A stretch of 7,321 nt of DNA from Flavobacteriales bacterium (lineage in GTDB: Bacteria; Bacteroidota; Bacteroidia; Flavobacteriales_D; Sanyastnellaceae): assembly GCA_015660615.1 (NCBI GenBank), contig DQKQ01000208.1, forward strand, positions 1-7,321. The letters run 5' to 3'. The notes under the pieces are model-generated. The model made no database searches. It had not been told where the DNA came from and worked only from the letters and a program-made list of their open reading frames with translations. Shown here in pieces: positions 6,239 to 7,321 of the stretch. Numbering within the stretch: the first letter of the stretch is position 1; each line of letters starts with the position of its first letter. Both the position numbers and the translations under genes were made by a program.

Positions 6239-6281
6239 ATAATTATAAAAAAAAATGTGGCGAACCTGCATTTATAATTAT
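6239..6281. repeat. 11 bp perfect inverted repeat in a divergent intergenic region
   Basis: ATAATTATAAA at 6239-6249 is matched exactly by its reverse complement TTTATAATTAT at 6271-6281, with a 21 bp loop. Inside the loop a smaller hairpin is possible: AAATG (6253-6257) with CATTT (6269-6273), and GG-CGAA-CC (6259-6266) at the tip. The smaller stem uses bases of the right arm, so the two foldings compete. The element lies 41 bp upstream of the T9SS cargo start and 87 bp upstream of the ASST-family start. It could be an operator, a leader structure or chance in AT-rich DNA. The rest of the 171 bp intergenic region (6198-6368) shows no further gene and no strong promoter; a one-mismatch TACTTTAG at 6344-6351 is the only -7 candidate for the rightward gene. 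Confidence 0.5.
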
Positions 6282-6368
6282 CGAGAGTGTTTTTTAACAA
6301 TGCTAAAGATATTGTATCTAAAGCTTATTTAAGTAAACATCACTACTTTAGTCCCAATAATTTTCCCT

Positions 6369-7321
6369 ATGCAATATTATCTGAGGATTATATTAATTTT
6401 ATTATTGTCTTTTCCTTCTTTTATATTCTCCCAAAGTGAAACGGATTATATTATTACTATTGATACGGGTGAAGCTTGGGATGCAAACATTTTTTATAAA
6501 AAAACGGGTACTCCTATTAGGCCTGTAATAATTCTTAACTCAAGTGGGGAAGAATTGTTCTATGAAGTTTGGCCAATGCAAGGCAATGATTTTAAAGTTA
6601 ACTATAACAATAAAATCACTTTTTATGATTTAGAAACAGATGGTTGGATGGTCATGGATTCACTTCACAACATCGTTGATTCTGTTTACTGTGTAAATGG
6701 ATATGTCGCTGACCCCCACGATTTCATTGCTCTTGAAAATGGTCATTATATCATGTTTGCATATGACCTACAGCCTTATGCTATGGATACTATAGTTGAG
6801 GGGGGTGACCCAGAGGCAATTGTTGAAGGACTTATCATACAAGAGTTAGATGCTGACCATAACTTGGTCTTTGAATGGAAAAGCTGGGATCATTACCACA
6901 TTACTGACAATCAATACCTTCCATTGAATATTCCAGTATTAAACTTCATTCATGCAAATGCGATAGAAGTTGATTATGATGGACATATCCTATTGTCATC
7001 TAGAAATTTAGATGAGATAACAAAAATCAACAGAACCACTGGAGAAATTATTTGGAGATGGGGTGGGACTCAGAGTGATGTTATTTTTGTAAATGACTAT
7101 CCATTCACATACCAACACTCTATTTCAAGCCTTGGAGATAATAGATATTTGTTGTTTGACAATGGGAATTATAGTTCTTTATATACAGGGGTAGAAAATG
7201 TGTCTAGAGCTGTCGAGTATGAGCTTGATACTATTAATATGACAGCCACAAAGGTTTGGGAGTTTGTGCATCCAGACAGTTTATATAGCCCCACAATAAG
7301 TTCGGCTCAAAGGCTTCCAAA
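6369..7321 (+). CDS. exported arylsulfotransferase (ASST)-family protein, 3' truncated by the window
   Basis: The reading frame from the ATG at 6369 stays open to the window end (317 full codons). Residues 1-22 are a signal peptide (MQYYLRIILILLLSF...FSQ). The body shows the beta-propeller pattern of the arylsulfotransferase (ASST) family: PHDFIALENGHYIMF (116-130), FIHANAIEVDYDGHILLSSR (193-212), INRTTGEIIWRWGG (220-233), QHSISSLGDNRYLLFDNGN (249-267) and a following SRAVEYELD...KVWEF (279-299). In E. coli ASST the sulfate-handling residues are two histidines, an HxN pair, an arginine and a late catalytic histidine. The likely counterparts here are H117, H195/N197, R212 and H250, judged by motif order and spacing. 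Known members move sulfate between phenolic compounds in the periplasm without PAPS; many Bacteroidota members are uncharacterised and may act differently. A C-terminal T9SS domain may follow outside the window. Confidence 0.82.
   Translation, partial: MQYYLRIILILLLSFPSFIFSQSETDYIITIDTGEAWDANIFYKKTGTPIRPVIILNSSGEELFYEVWPMQGNDFKVNYNNKITFYDLETDGWMVMDSLHNIVDSVYCVNGYVADPHDFIALENGHYIMFAYDLQPYAMDTIVEGGDPEAIVEGLIIQELDADHNLVFEWKSWDHYHITDNQYLPLNIPVLNFIHANAIEVDYDGHILLSSRNLDEITKINRTTGEIIWRWGGTQSDVIFVNDYPFTYQHSISSLGDNRYLLFDNGNYSSLYTGVENVSRAVEYELDTINMTATKVWEFVHPDSLYSPTISSAQRLP

Noticed and set aside
6239..6281. Inverted repeat as an intrinsic terminator
   Set aside because: It lies between two divergent starts, where neither gene ends, and the outer stem is all A/T with no T-tract directly after it on the plus strand.
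6344..6351. TACTTTAG as the -7 element for the ASST-family gene
   Set aside because: It has one mismatch and no TTTG-like -33 at suitable spacing, so it is too weak to list as a promoter.

Overview
The window looks like chromosomal DNA from a member of the Bacteroidota, probably an aquatic or marine Flavobacteriales-type organism. Four things point there: a C-terminal type IX secretion (T9SS type A) sorting domain, perfect TAnnTTTG (-7) promoter elements, weak or absent Shine-Dalgarno sequences, and several secreted or lipoprotein families known mainly from this phylum. This is judged by eye; no search was run. No RNA gene, CRISPR array, insertion sequence, phage gene or origin was seen.

Layout. 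(1) Positions 1-803, plus strand: the tail of an L-threonine aldolase runs through a TAATG stop/start overlap into a compact Smr-domain protein. (2) Positions 788-2875, minus strand: a dicluster 4Fe-4S ferredoxin is followed closely by two uncharacterised exported proteins (gaps of 33 and 12 bp), possibly one transcript. The last of these runs into the smr gene tail to tail with a 16 bp overlap. (3) Positions 2913-5100, plus strand: a LuxC-type acyl-CoA reductase is divergent from the ferredoxin across a very short shared promoter region. It is followed after 13 bp by an uncharacterised surface-type lipoprotein. (4) Positions 5106-6197, minus strand: a secreted T9SS cargo protein, convergent with the lipoprotein with only 5 bp between stops. 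(5) Positions 6198-6368: an AT-rich divergent intergenic region with a perfect 11 bp inverted repeat. (6) Positions 6369-7321, plus strand: an exported arylsulfotransferase-family (ASST) protein cut by the window end.

How the genes fit together. The best functional link is the divergent ferredoxin/acyl-CoA reductase pair. From general knowledge this pairing recurs in Bacteroidota, but its physiological role is not settled. Five of the eight genes encode exported proteins (two Sec-exported unknowns, one lipoprotein, one T9SS cargo, one ASST-like protein), so most of the window concerns the envelope. No dedicated defence, mobile or biosynthetic system is visible. The items most worth a second look are the compact divergent promoter and the start choice it implies, the shortened Smr protein, the inverted repeat at 6239-6281, and the ASST-like protein.
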